A DNA stretch of 64,000 nt from Yponomeuta sedellus (GCA_934045075.1 OW203740.1:15632444-15696443); one strand, 5' to 3'; counted from the stretch's first letter, positions 42,501 through 48,640 are shown. Translations and numbers: made by a program. The notes: generated by a model from the sequence alone, not told the origin.

Positions 42501-45021
42501 CGGTTAATAAATAGCGACACGTGTTCAGCAAATGAAAGAAAAATTGTCAGCAAATTAATTAATTAAATTTAAATACAACCATTTAGAAGGAAAAATCACA
42601 ATTCTTCGCTTATCCAATTAGAACTACAATTAATGCTTTACTAGGACAATTCGATGTACATTGCAAAGTCGCTTTTTGAATAGATTAACAAGTAGGAAGA
42701 GTCAGCCAGGCAATGTAAGTACATAGAATGGTCATAACGAAATATGAAAAGTAGTAAACTATAGTACCCAGGCAGGTTAGGGTGATACTCCACCACGAGG
42801 GCCAAGACCGGGTTGATGGAGGATTTGGCAGACGGCGTGGCGCCCGGTGTGAACGCGCCTTTGTTGCAGGTGCCGAAATCGATCGATCGATATTAACCCT
42901 TGTATGTCCCCACTGCTGGGGCACGGGTCTCTTCCTGCATAGTAGGAAGGTTAGGCCATATTCCACTACAGGGGCCAAGTCCGGGTTGCTGGTGGATTGT
43001 AAGACAGCAGCGGGCCCCACTGTCAGAAGTTATCAAGCCGCCCATAAGGCCTCTGAAATGTCTTGTATGCATGTACGAGTATGTGTGTATGTGAGTATGT
43101 CCGATTCTCTGTTCCCTCAGTTCTAACTATTTAACCAATGGTCAGATTTTGACAAATAAGATCTGAATCGATTCGTCGTACCTGCGCGAGTATCAAAGGC
43201 CACAGCATAATTACTTTGCTAATTTTCGCCAAAAATCCCACACGCACGAGAATGCCTCGTGTTAGAGGCGAAACACATCGCGTGTTTTGCTCGCACAAGT
43301 ATTGCTGTCGGTGGTAGTGTGTTCGTGTCTTGCTTCTGCTTGAAAAAGTCGGAGGAAGGGCGGTGCATTAACTAACCGCATGGTGCTTGTGGGATTTTTG
43401 GCGGAAATTAGCAAAGTAATTATAACTTAATTAAAACTGTTCTTATACGGATTTATGCTCGTTTATTACATTTTTACAAGTTTCCAACGTTTCGGCACTT
43501 TTACAGGTGCCGTGGTCTCGGATGACTGAGGTGGTAGGCGTCTTTTTGAAAGCATTAACGGTTAGCTTACTACCCTCGGCAAAAATTACAGAAGTTAATT
43601 AAGTAATAAACGAGCATAAATCCGTATAAAAACAGTTTTAACTATGTCTAGTGCTCGTGTTAACCTTAGATAATACTATAATTATAACTTTTTAATGCTA
43701 TTATGGATTTCCGCAAAGTAAAGCTTGATTCTATACAATAGTACGTAATACAGAGAATAGTGTAAAGAGGTTCGAAATTTCACTGATGCCGGTGAGTCGC
43801 CCATTAGCTCAGTTGGATAGAGCGCTGGCACGGATAGCCAAAGGTCGCGGGTTCGAATCCCGGCATGGGTGGAATTTTTAGCCTCAAAATAGGTTTTTAA
43901 AAAATTGTCCTTAGCACGGGTTAATGCATTAAAAATAAAAATAGTATAATCTATACAATATCCGCAGCATAAATTCAACTTAAATTTAAAATCGCTACAA
44001 AGAAAAAGAACCGAAATAAAAACCAATAACCAACACCCTGACAGCTGAGCGTAAACTAACACTACTATATTATCACAATTGGTACCTATTTTCCGTGTTG
44101 TTTGAAAATAAAATAGTTTTTTTAAATTAATTATCTAGCAGGCGGGACCTAAATTTACGAATTTAACTCGTTGAGAAGTATCAAGGTTGGTCCCGCCTGC
44201 GTAGTAGTTAATGCTCCGCAGTCTTGTTTTTGGCAATTTTAAATTTCGGTTTCTTTCGAGTGTACGTGAACCACAAGCTCCCGAGTCGAGCGACGTACAA
44301 TACGCTGTTATGTAACAGTGCAAACCTCTTTACATAATTTCTTTGGATATTTCTTTAATTCTGTCTATCACTTTCCAAATTAGAAAAATATTTTTATTAA
44401 AAAAAAAAAGAATAAGCAGTAAAGGAAGATTTATGTAGTCGAATCTAAATAGTTGAAATGTAAAGTAGTAATGCCAAAAATTGAGGAAATCTCAATCGTA
44501 ATTTTAAATTTTGAAAATTGTTTTTTTTTTTTTTTAATTTTATTATAAATATTCATGGACATATTACACAGATCTCGTTAGCCCTATACTAAGTACAACT
44601 AAATGACTTGTGTTATAGGTGCTAACTCGACGATAAATTTAATACAATAAATTCATAGATAACATCCAAGACCCGAGACAAGCTAGAAAAGTTTGTTTCC
44701 TAGTTTGACCCGGCCGGGGATCGAACCCGAGACCTTCGGTTGCACAGTCAGCGTGCTAAACCGCTGCGCCACCGAGGCCGTCATGATAGACAGAATTAAA
44801 TAAATATAAACAAAATTGGTGTAAAGAGGTTTGCACCGTTACAACGCTTTCTAGTTAAATATACAAAAAAATCTTACCGGAAAAATTTTGTAACAAACTC
44901 TAGCAGCCAACTGAAGCAGTTGGGGCTCCGATAGCGGAAGCGTATGCGAATATTCAGCTCCACTTATCTCTACTCCGAAGAGTATCAGGAGCAAAGTTAT
45001 ACTAATTACTACCATTCTCAT
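18320..45021 (-). CDS. torso: Torso-like receptor tyrosine kinase (PTTH receptor), complete, 14 coding exons
   Basis: Exons, 5' to 3' on the minus strand: 45021-44878, 36659-36611, 32047-31911, 30952-30709, 29805-29747, 28632-28506, 27038-26887, 26434-26311, 24086-23947, 23362-23167, 22535-22370, 21424-20996, 19397-19260, 18506-18320. They total 2,292 nt, joining in phase to 763 residues. Order: signal peptide (about 1-22), Cys-containing and fibronectin-III-like ectodomain (to about 350), membrane helix (about 355-378), basic stop-transfer, then kinase: Gly loop GEGAFG 432-437, Lys454, helix-C Glu471, insert of about 60 residues (513-572), HRD Asp596, DFG Asp614, activation-loop Tyr622 and Tyr627. 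FNIII-type ectodomain, split kinase, length and host clade fit Torso, which binds prothoracicotropic hormone in the prothoracic gland and signals through Ras/ERK to drive ecdysone synthesis. Another split-kinase RTK is the alternative; Ig-type FGFR/PVR is unlikely because no Ig domain is seen. Confidence 0.82.
19260..19397 (-). CDS. torso: torso exon 13, kinase C-lobe
   Basis: The acceptor is gcccttttcag and the donor gtgagt. It reads [20 protein letters not shown], then [15 protein letters not shown] and NNCSKQ. These are conserved helices F to G of RTKs. Its acceptor and first 20 or so coding bases have been copied into a 124-126 bp tandem array just upstream in the intron (19398-19870). 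Confidence 0.97.
19398..19870. repeat. 124-126 bp tandem array containing copied torso exon-13 splice acceptors
   Basis: The real acceptor at 19398 is followed, moving right, by three copies of its flank with starts near 19521, 19647 and 19771 (steps 124, 126, 124). Each unit holds ttaatggttagaaat, ctttcagac and caacaaatgatt. Units 2 and 3 keep a minus-strand CAG or AG acceptor and about 22 bases resembling the exon start (gtggtcgttc); unit 4 has lost its AG. Confidence 0.85.
20258..20455 (+). mobile_element. SINE-D (tRNA-derived)
   Basis: Starts ggtgttagcgtaccggtaga, B-box gggttcgaatcccgg, body atgactttgttttct and gtgaaggaaaacatcgtgag. Other copies or parts: 27440-27640 (+), 41225-41440 (-), 53150-53305 (-), 59435-59585 (+); 3' parts at 18955-19145, 28405-28475 and 61500-61770. 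Confidence 0.8.
20996..21424 (-). CDS. torso: torso exon 12, kinase insert, catalytic and activation loops
   Basis: The acceptor is cccttcccag and the donor gtaagt (the exon ends two bases into a Val codon). First come about 60 residues of kinase insert, Asn- and Tyr-rich ([12 protein letters not shown]). Then [34 protein letters not shown] and [13 protein letters not shown], ending YTSQSDV. All catalytic residues of an active tyrosine kinase are present. Confidence 0.97.
21811..22288. mobile_element. PIF/Harbinger-type MITE, 478 bp, in torso intron 11
   Basis: Inverted ends ggctgggcgcatgctgagac and complement, flanked by TTA at 21808-21810 and 22289-22291. A 3-bp TTA duplication is the PIF/Harbinger hallmark. 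A hairpin (22044-22111) lies at its centre. No transposase. Confidence 0.85.
22370..22535 (-). CDS. torso: torso exon 11, kinase helix C and hinge
   Basis: The acceptor is ttgattgtag and the donor gtgagg. It reads [19 protein letters not shown], then [19 protein letters not shown], and hinge [19 protein letters not shown] carries the helix C glutamate. [12 protein letters not shown] is the RTK hinge and helix D. Confidence 0.95.
22620..22815. repeat. Same tail family, torso intron 10
   Basis: caggccgccaattgtatctt, gctggaagaaatttatcata and cggtatacaatatagaatat, with an internal rearrangement relative to 13228-13352. Confidence 0.6.
23167..23362 (-). CDS. torso: torso exon 10, juxtamembrane and kinase Gly loop
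   Basis: The acceptor is tctcctccag and the donor gtaagg. The juxtamembrane part ends in WELPPDRL, the usual entry to an RTK kinase domain. Then come the nucleotide loop [11 protein letters not shown] and the beta-3 lysine in VGVKMLK. The usual VA(V/I)K alanine is Gly here. Confidence 0.95.
23400..23730. repeat. LINE-tail repeat in torso intron 9
   Basis: gtccactgctggatataggc, taatgcccataatccccacg, ggtggaattgtactgcaggg and cgcgggaagaatttgggttg as in 5335-5585. It lies 38 bp beyond torso exon 10. Confidence 0.72.
23947..24086 (-). CDS. torso: torso exon 9, transmembrane helix
   Basis: It reads VEQSSSG, then a hydrophobic run [20 protein letters not shown] with VSMWL, then the basic stop-transfer [11 protein letters not shown]. 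The donor is gtgagt. The acceptor is a tandem NAGNAG (cagcag at 24089-24084). Both choices keep the frame, so two isoforms differing by one residue are possible. Confidence 0.93.
25015..26220 (-). mobile_element. mariner-family transposon copy 1 (1.2 kb)
   Basis: It is bounded by TA at 25013-25014 and 26221-26222. Inverted ends contain ggctgctacttatgtatgcg, and the 3' end carries four extra bases (cgag) outside this. It lies in the torso intron between exons 8 and 9, in the same orientation as torso. Confidence 0.93.
25080..26052 (-). pseudogene. mariner transposase, copy 1, inactive
   Basis: A D,D34D mariner transposase with an N-terminal paired-like helix-turn-helix. ATG at 26052-26050 opens [11 protein letters not shown]. 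Recognisable blocks are [30 protein letters not shown] and [15 protein letters not shown]. It is inactive: two early nonsense codons (TGA in the YYDF region, TAA in the EAP region), and a 17-bp deletion between direct ATC repeats removes the GDES block with the first catalytic Asp. AP in the APND motif has become DP. Confidence 0.93.
26311..26434 (-). CDS. torso: torso exon 8, fibronectin III second half
   Basis: The acceptor is ctttcgcag and the donor gtaagt. It reads [20 protein letters not shown], then [15 protein letters not shown]. It completes the FNIII domain begun in exon 7 and carries two sequons (NAT, NVT). Two exons per FNIII domain is the usual arrangement. Confidence 0.9.
26659..26835. 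mobile_element. SINE-A fold-back copy in torso intron, 12-bp target duplication
   Basis: A minus arm up to gcgacctctgg joins a plus arm from cacggttagcc. GGTATAAATATT flanks the whole at 26647-26658 and 26836-26847. Confidence 0.85.
26887..27038 (-). CDS. torso: torso exon 7, fibronectin III
   Basis: The acceptor is ctctcaacag and the donor gtgagt. It reads [20 protein letters not shown], then [20 protein letters not shown], and ends HVSVGG. The P-N-I-V....V-W..P...P..Y.V pattern is the A-to-C strands of a canonical FNIII domain. This is the clearest FNIII exon in the gene. Confidence 0.92.
27163..27330 (+). mobile_element. 5S-rRNA-like SINE, 5' part
   Basis: gcgctcgtggcctaggcgaa, ggttaagcaacaacaggcgc and aggatgggtgagcgtcctgt as in 59810-60175. 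The 3' body is mostly missing. Confidence 0.72.
27440..27640 (+). mobile_element. SINE-D
   Basis: Contains gagacccgggtttgattcc, atgactttgtttcctaagtt and gtgaaggaaaacatcttgat, as in 20258-20455. Its 3' end abuts the 151-bp hairpin. Confidence 0.75.
27643..27793. mobile_element. 151-bp hairpin MITE
   Basis: Arms of about 66 bp (gccggcgccagacagaagt, caagtgatcac, gtgtgcacatg, ggacattt) surround a 20-bp loop. Torso intron, next to a SINE-D copy. Confidence 0.8.
27846..28409. mobile_element. SINE-A fold-back unit amplified three times in tandem
   Basis: Three units of about 154 bp each run: ggacaattttt, minus 3' half, junction cctctgtacgtaa, plus leader, then gagagcgct. The last unit runs through to a complete plus 3' end. 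Units join at a GG overlap (gcgct-gg-acaa). Unit identity is high but not perfect. Torso intron between exons 6 and 7. Confidence 0.85.
28506..28632 (-). CDS. torso: torso exon 6, fibronectin III-like
   Basis: The acceptor is cactttcag and the donor gtaagt. It reads [34 protein letters not shown] and ends SIC. A V-HGL-LG-N-CEF-V pattern resembles the E-F strands of an FNIII domain, with two Cys that may form a local disulfide. Confidence 0.87.
28663..28850. repeat. CATA microsatellite joined to a dispersed 100-bp repeat
   Basis: About 14 CATA units, then acctcacgcctgtatcccag, aggggtaggcagagaccagg, cacgatcctgacagatc and cgttcataagtcgttg. The same block is at 16485-16555, 20810-20885, 40325-40395, 41875-41990, 49075-49190 and 9215-9310 in varying orientation. 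The family is not recognised. Confidence 0.65.
29435..29478. repeat. Perfect hairpin inside a LINE-tail repeat
   Basis: ccatagcgccctgtcttc, 8-base loop, exact complement. The related copy at 60852-60880 has the arm once only. Confidence 0.92.
29490..29712. mobile_element. Fold-back element ending in tgctcgtgttaacctta
   Basis: Inverted arms taattaaaactgtttttaca and ggatttatgctc...ttattacattttta enclose a short hairpin gtcccggatgacatccggga. A second copy lies at 43430-43680. Confidence 0.8.
29747..29805 (-). CDS. torso: torso exon 5
   Basis: Fifty-nine nt between tatttttgcag and gtgagt, reading [19 protein letters not shown]. One Cys; it joins exons 4 and 6 in phase. Confidence 0.85.
30181..30408. 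mobile_element. SINE-A fold-back copy with deleted centre, 10-bp target duplication
   Basis: A minus tail (30190-30243) is joined directly to a plus leader at gaggctgtacgtaat and continues to the 3' end. TCATAAACAT flanks the composite at 30171-30180 and 30409-30418. Confidence 0.83.
30709..30952 (-). CDS. torso: torso exon 4, ectodomain
   Basis: The acceptor is atttatttcag and the donor gtgagt; 81 codons plus one base. It reads [64 protein letters not shown] and NKSE. Spaced Trp residues and alternating hydrophobics suggest a beta-sandwich domain. NKS is a sequon. Confidence 0.88.
31911..32047 (-). CDS. torso: torso exon 3, ectodomain
   Basis: The acceptor is gaaactttcag and the donor gtaagt. 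It reads [17 protein letters not shown], then [20 protein letters not shown] and ends NPSAI. It looks like the start of a beta-sandwich with an N-linked glycosylation sequon (NTS). Confidence 0.87.
32096..32222. repeat. LINE-flanking direct repeat, left copy
   Basis: 127 bp, matching 36316-36442 with two mismatches, starting tttaaaaagagaaagtgg and ending acagtta. It abuts the LINE 3' tail and lies 49 bp from torso exon 3. Confidence 0.93.
32223..36315 (-). mobile_element. Non-LTR retrotransposon (LINE), 4.1 kb, apparently full length
   Basis: An APE-type LINE in torso intron 2, in torso orientation. From 5' to 3' on the minus strand: untranslated leader, ORF1-like coiled-coil region, endonuclease, reverse transcriptase, C-terminal domain, and a short 3' tail rich in TATTAT. 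It is flanked by a 127-bp direct repeat (32096-32222 and 36316-36442, two mismatches). RT and C-terminal features look RTE-like; the clade is not certain. Confidence 0.92.
32291..36041 (-). pseudogene. LINE ORF(s): coiled-coil, APE endonuclease, reverse transcriptase; broken
   Basis: The N-terminal part (about 36041-35541) has a coiled coil, [20 protein letters not shown], then NLLFHNLEN. The next piece (35548-35102) is in another frame. Endonuclease blocks are [12 protein letters not shown] (about 35020) and [12 protein letters not shown], then MGDFNAQVG and [12 protein letters not shown] blocks are [39 protein letters not shown] and [10 protein letters not shown] (about 33061-33035). The C-terminal part has [24 protein letters not shown] and RRWVDEIK. 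Frameshifts and stops between the pieces show it is dead. Confidence 0.92.
36316..36442. repeat. LINE-flanking direct repeat, right copy
   Basis: Pair of 32096-32222. It abuts the LINE 5' end exactly, which argues for a target-site duplication rather than a chance repeat. Confidence 0.93.
36611..36659 (-). CDS. torso: torso exon 2 (49 nt micro-exon)
   Basis: Sixteen codons plus one base, [16 protein letters not shown], bounded by attgttttcag and gtaagtt. It carries one Cys that may pair with the exon 1 Cys. The phase matches both neighbours. The 4.1 kb LINE is inserted in the intron after it. Confidence 0.85.
37050..37345. repeat. Third, degraded copy of the inner palindromic repeat
   Basis: Matches ttggctgtcgctcgac, tatttgctaatgaagtgaga and attggctcccagg of 11090-11827. 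The arms are diverged. Confidence 0.7.
37818..37885. repeat. Perfect hairpin, about 30-bp arms
   Basis: gcctcactagactagtaata with aataagatgata, a short gtgt loop, then the exact complement. Confidence 0.95.
38244..38794 (+). CDS. Two-exon acidic reading frame, possible piggyBac transposase N-terminus
   Basis: Exon 1 (38244-38260) is ATG plus 14 nt (MSSLK), donor gtgagt. Exon 2 (38557-38794) follows a long polypyrimidine tract and ttttag. Joined, it gives 84 codons: [16 protein letters not shown], then many Asp ([14 protein letters not shown]), a Ser/Thr stretch, ending PAPAPF. The acidic N-terminus with no catalytic core is what remains in internally deleted piggyBac-like elements. The frame ends at an inverted repeat (38790-38890), so the core was probably lost there. 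No homology can be proved by eye. Confidence 0.45.
38788..38892. repeat. Inverted repeat at the end of the acidic frame
   Basis: Arms of about 28 bp (aaaattatgcggtttataca and its complement) enclose about 50 bp. It lies exactly where the piggyBac-like frame stops and may mark the deletion or insertion that removed the transposase core. Confidence 0.8.
39307..42010. other. Torso intron 1, mostly unassigned
   Basis: AT-rich. Contains a 100-bp dispersed repeat (40325-40395), the minus SINE-D (41225-41440) and another dispersed repeat (41875-41990). No exon with torso phase was found. Confidence 0.5.
41225..41440 (-). mobile_element. SINE-D
   Basis: Minus-strand copy with B-box gggttgaaccccggca and the gtgaaggaaaacatcgtaag block. 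Torso intron 1. Confidence 0.78.
42011..42230. mobile_element. SINE-A fold-back remnant with MITE end at the junction
   Basis: A short minus 3' end (aacctatttagaggct) is followed at 42038-42077 by the right terminus of the GAGTGC MITE (gcactaagcactc), then directly by a plus SINE-A from cagagaatattg to aggtttttaaaa. The MITE terminus lies exactly between the two arms. Confidence 0.75.
42373..42415. repeat. Perfect short hairpin plus direct copy
   Basis: cagaagcaaaaccatta and complement around a 9-base loop; the left arm is repeated directly at 42426-42442. Confidence 0.9.
42770..43055. repeat. Body pieces of the 5S-like SINE, rearranged
   Basis: Two copies of the actccaccacgagggccaag / tattccactacaggggccaa block flank cactgctggggcacgggtct, ending cagaagttatcaagccgccc. 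No 5S-like head. Confidence 0.65.
43430..43680. mobile_element. Second copy of the tgctcgtgttaacctta fold-back element
   Basis: It shares the arms of 29490-29712 (cggatttatgctcgtttatt and complement) and the terminal gctcgtgttaaccttagata. The centre differs (a ggtggtaggcgtc block), so the centre has been replaced. Confidence 0.8.
43741..43950 (+). mobile_element. SINE-A, simple copy with long tail and 10-bp target duplication
   Basis: It starts gtacgtaatacagag and ends aaaaatagtataat. CTATACAATA flanks it at 43731-43740 and 43951-43960. This copy shows that the tail ttgtccttagcacgggtta onward belongs to the element. Confidence 0.88.
44560..44785 (-). mobile_element. SINE-C (tRNA-derived), torso intron 1
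   Basis: On the minus strand: ggcctcggtggcgcagcgg, B-box gggttcgatccccggccggg, then gataacatccaag-type body and an ATT-rich tail. It lies close to torso exon 1. Copies at 49713-49985 and 49986-50185. Confidence 0.85.
44878..45021 (-). CDS. torso: torso exon 1: start codon and signal peptide
   Basis: ATG at 45021-45019 opens [20 protein letters not shown], a classic basic-hydrophobic signal peptide with likely cleavage near GA. The mature start [20 protein letters not shown] follows, with one Cys (CYKIFP) before a gtaagat donor. An in-frame TAA lies upstream. A second ATG two codons later could also serve. A plausible acceptor (ccattcatcag) ends two bases before the first ATG, so a non-coding 5' exon further right is possible. 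Confidence 0.88.
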
Positions 45022-45244
45022 TTCTGATGAATGGAGGGTACTTATTTAAGTTCAAACTATCGTAGTGATAGTACTTTTAAGATGACAGCTTACTACTACG
45101 CGTAGGCAAGTAGATAAGGTATATACTCGATTTTGAGTTGTAATCTGAAACAACGATAAGTTATTGTTATTATAATTTAACTTATACATGCAACATTGTA
45201 TTGGCGTCACGAATTGGCTTATCAATCGGCGAAATAATTACCAG

Positions 45245-45805
45245 GGCGCCAATTCTCACTTCATTAGCAAATATGTCGTATACGACTCTAAGGCTTATTG
45301 TCTTGGATTTCTACGTAAAAAGTTGAGCGACAGCCAAAATCTGTATTTTGAGTGCTTAGTGCGAGTTTTTTAACTACTCGATCGCGTTAAGGTAAACTCA
45401 TATTTCTATGGCATCGAGGAAGCGCCACCTAGCGACAAGTATGGAAATTAAAATTGCTGAGTGCGAGTTGTAATGGTTTACGTTGAGAAGTGAACACGTT
45501 TACCAGCCAAAACACGAATAAATGCGAGTGCGAGTTGTACTGTGACAGCGTTTAACGAGTTCGAACGGTTGACTTACTCATACTCACTATTCAATGCTCG
45601 ATTAACGCGGTAGTAAAGTTATTCGATTGGATCTGTCAAACTCGCACTAAGCACTCAGAACGCCATGCTAGATTGAATTAGAATGAGAAAATAAATTTCT
45701 AATGACTCTGTTGGTTTATCTTATGTTATTTTTACTTGACAAATTTCTAAGCCTTCGACTATTTTGCGTCTATGCTATCAATTCGCATGGGCGAGAATTG
45801 ACCCC
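45245..45805. mobile_element. Second copy of the inner palindromic repeat, split by a MITE
   Basis: It matches the inner part of 11090-11827 (cttcattagcaaata, gtcgtatacgactctaag, aaaatctgtattttga, aacgccatgctagatt). The GAGTGC MITE sits between tgtattttga and gaacgcc, where the 11.4 kb copy is continuous. Confidence 0.83.
45350..45656. mobile_element. GAGTGC MITE, 307 bp, with an identifiable empty site
   Basis: Near-identical to 54458-54764. The empty site exists at 11390-11405 (tgtattttgaacgcc). At 45 kb the bases ga occur on both sides of the insert, suggesting a very short target duplication. Other fragments are 1-25 and 42038-42077. Confidence 0.9.
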
Positions 45806-45829
45806 CTGTTATGTAATTACAGTCTGTTT

Positions 45830-45914
45830 GCTTTTAGAATATACCGCGGCTACTATCGAATATAATCGGATATATTCGTGTAATAGAAATATCGGAACTA
45901 ATATGACACTTACG
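45830..45914. mobile_element. CAGTCTGTTAG MITE, half copy
   Basis: It starts cagtctgtttgcttttagaa and reads inward as the right half of copy 3 in reverse (ggatatattcgtgtaataga). The other terminus is missing. Confidence 0.75.
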
Positions 45915-46194
45915 AGTTAAAAATAACTCGTGCGTTCCACGTTAATTAGTGAAATAAGAAACCATTTACGAGCAAATGTGTTATAAAGTGTATTGAAAGA
46001 AAGAAAGAAGAAAGAAAATGTATTTATTTGACGACAAAATACTCAAAACAAAACAAAAAAACACACAAACCAATTAAAAAAAAAAGATTACACAGAAAGC
46101 AAAAAAAAAAAAAAAGACAGCTAAAAAATAAATCAACTTTACAACACGAAAACATCATAATTTAATACATAGGTTTTAAGTATTGAGCCCCCAA

Positions 46195-46345
46195 AATGGG
46201 CTCGACTCAGCATAATGTAGCAACAGACTTGTCAGTTGCAACGATGATTTTCAGTCGGGTCCAAGCTGCGGTATTGACAAGACAGAGGAATGGCGCAGTA
46301 AAAAGGAGACCTAAGCCCAGCAGTGGATTGATGTGGGCTGATTAT
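46195..46345 (+). repeat. Another LINE 3' end
   Basis: It ends in agtaaaaaggagacctaagc, ccagcagtggattgatgtgg and gctgattat, typical of LINE C-terminal coding ends in Lepidoptera. Short and without an open frame. Confidence 0.55.
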
Positions 46346-46614
46346 AGATAATAAAGACTACTGAAATAACAAACATTCCATGCAATAGATGGCCAAAACG
46401 TAAACAGGTGTCCATCCTGATGCTTATCAGCGACTGACCGATAGCCTAACAAATTGTTATTTTCGTGAAAAATTGGGAAATTGCACACCTGTGCTCGCAT
46501 AACATGTTTATTTTGGGATACGGTTATCTCTTGATCGAATGTTCTGATGGAAAAGCATCACAAGAAATAATTACTTTTTGTTGTATGACAGGACAGGTAT
46601 GATGCCTAGCGTAG

Positions 46615-46720
46615 GTGTCTAGATTTACATTTACATTTTGACATTCTTTACATACAGGCAGGGGTTTCAAACCCGGGATCTCTTGTATGGTAAGCAGATG
46701 CGCTACCGCTACGCCAAAGT
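46615..46720 (-). mobile_element. SINE-B fragment
   Basis: It retains the tRNA-like part (gggtttgaaacccctgcc on the minus strand) and the tail start; the middle is deleted. Confidence 0.7.
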
Positions 46721-46914
46721 TAAGTGAAATAAAGAATTTATTACAATTATATTATATGCCTATAGTTTCTAGATAGTTTTTTATTTGGGTATTTATTCCC
46801 AAATAAAAAAAATCGCATCATTATTGTAATGTGCAACTAAAACAACGTATCGTTTTTATGTGACATAAAATAAAAAAAAATCTATTAAAAAAACAACCAA
46901 CCTAAGATCGAGGA

Positions 46915-47300
46915 AACAAAACCGTCGTCCAACCTCGTGCTGCGCGCCAAAAACCGCGAACTTCACAAAAATCGCTCGGAAAATTTCGCCGGAAATGCGC
47001 TCGGAAAAGCTCAGCGCGCTGCACGAATAGCGCCCGCGCGCGCCGCCCCTCTGCTTTTAACTGGGGCGCCAGTAGCGCCCCTTTGAGCCTAAGCTTACAG
47101 GCGAACCCGCTCCACAGCCCACAACCAACCTTACCCCACTGAAATAAGACGCAAACTCAATCGCGCGGCATAGCCGGCGGCCGCGGTGATGTATGTAGTC
47201 GGCTAGTTAAGTGATCTTGTGTAATTCGTCTCTCCTACCTCTGAGATCATCGAAATAAGATTACAACCGCGGGGCCGTTGACCGCTCTCCTAATGATACG
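46915..47300. promoter_or_regulatory. GC- and CpG-rich block upstream of torso, promoter candidate
   Basis: Dense CpG (gcgcccgcgcgcgccgcccc, cggcggccgcggtgatg) in an AT-rich setting, about 2 kb upstream of torso exon 1. On the minus strand a donor-like ttcgcctgtaagc (about 47105) follows the GC-rich part, so it may be a non-coding first exon with its promoter. No TATA box or initiator could be assigned. Confidence 0.3.
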
Positions 47301-47567
47301 ACAAGGACGTAAGATTGCGCTTAATTAAGCATTCCGAGGTGTGTAGATAAAATGGAACCACGCATGTCGTAACTTGTTACGGGGTCTACTTTTGTACGGT
47401 CGGCAGCGCGTCAACCTTTATATGCTTGCACTGCACTAAGTTAAGTTATGGGCGACTTTGCAAGTAAAATTTGTAATTAATTTTATCTTGTAATGATACC
47501 TACTTGTGTCGTGCTTGTAATGAATATTATCAATAAATGATGTCTACGTCTACCTCAGATTTATTGA

Positions 47568-47755
47568 TAACTAGCTGACCCAGCGAACTTCGTACCGCCT
47601 AACAGTCGATTCAATTTTTTTTTTTTATTTTTTCTCCGCAAATGGCTCTTGCGTGCGCCTCGTACTTCAAGAAATATTCTAAAAAATCAATTAGTGATAT
47701 CGAGATTTGCGCTTACCAACACATTCAGCAATTCATTTTTATATTATAGATATTC
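47568..47755 (+). repeat. Dispersed repeat (tagctgacccagcgaacttc family), copy 1
   Basis: tagctgacccagcgaacttc, gtaccgcctaacagtcgatt, cgagatttgcgcttaccaac and tcatttttatattatagat. Second copy at 62255-62436. Class not determined. Confidence 0.6.
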
Positions 47756-47906
47756 ATTATAAGTCAAAGTGAAAGAAATTGTATAATAGGAAGAAACATA
47801 AGAAAAACCAATAATGTAATCCACTAATGACAAAATACACATGTCAATATGTATGTGGAGACAATGAAAGCTATGAGTATTTAATTTACAATCAGTATTT
47901 GGTGTA

Positions 47907-48132
47907 CAGTCTGTTAGCTTTTAGAATATACCTCGGGCTCTAGAGTAGGCTTCGGTTTGCGCCGAAAGCACACGAGTGTAATACTACTTCCTGCTCCGTA
48001 TAAAACTTTTCTTCACTATTTTGAAAAGTTATGTAAAATTAAGTGTCATATTAGTTCCGATATTTCTATTACACGAATATATCCGATTCGATCCGATAGT
48101 AGCCGAGGTATATTCGAAAAGCTAACAGACTG
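47907..48132. mobile_element. CAGTCTGTTAG MITE, copy 3
   Basis: 226 bp with intact inverted ends and TA at 47905-47906 and 48133-48134. Best preserved of the family in the window. A half copy in reverse lies at 45830-45914. Confidence 0.9.
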
Positions 48133-48187
48133 TACCTACATTAGTGTTAGTCTTTATAGAGTTTAGAACTCACCATTGCCATTATGA

Positions 48188-48340
48188 CTATTTAACAATA
48201 TTATCTATGTCTTCCTGCACGCGAAGAGCCGTTTCCGGCATTTCGCGGCCGGCCCCCAACGCGTACTCTTCGTCTGCGAACATGACATGTATGAAGAGCA
48301 GAACTGCAAGACGCCGCACAAGCTGTTGATATATTTTATT
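48188..48340 (-). CDS. Small GC-rich open frame with hydrophobic start, hypothetical exon or peptide
   Basis: Open on the minus strand from after a TGA (48343-48341) to TAG (48190-48188). It reads LVRRLAVLLFIHVMFA, then DEEYALGAGREMPETALRVQ and EDIDNIVK. The only in-frame Met is at 48283. The shape is a hydrophobic leader followed by about 28 polar residues. Two acceptor-like sites (tatcaacag, cgtcttgcag) precede it and a good donor (caatggtgagt) follows the stop. It could be a terminal coding exon of a small secreted protein, or a non-coding 5' exon of torso. Not recognised. Confidence 0.3.
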   Translation of the reverse strand, partial: NKIYQQLVRRLAVLLFIHVMFADEEYALGAGREMPETALRVQEDIDNIVK

Positions 48341-48423
48341 TCATTCTTGAGGAAAACTTACAGCTAAGTTTATCAACTTTTTATATGTAGTCTGTTTTAA
48401 ACGAAAAGCTAATTACAGGTTTT

Positions 48424-48640
48424 CACAGATTAACATTTACATAGATTTACATACAGGCACATACATTGCTTCTGGTCCCACACTAGGATACCCTGTGTCG
48501 CGGGAACCAGAAACTGCGACATTACAAACATGTAAACGTCCAAGACCGAGGGTATTTTTTTGTCCCCAGCCGGGATACGAACCCGGGACCGCTTGCATGG
48601 TAGGCAGATGCGCTACCGTTATGCCACAGAGGTCGTCATT
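48424..48640 (-). mobile_element. SINE-B, best copy
   Basis: Same structure as 17285-17458, with B-box gggttcgtatcccggctggg on the minus strand and ggtagcgcatctgcc downstream of the A-box. Confidence 0.85.

Noticed and set aside
47568..47755. Firm Helitron classification of this family
   Set aside because: No defining 5' TC or 3' hairpin-CTRR end could be placed with certainty.
48144..48329. Plus-strand 61-residue frame
   Set aside because: Lies antisense to the more protein-like minus-strand frame at 48188-48340 and is Cys/Ser/Arg-rich without structure.
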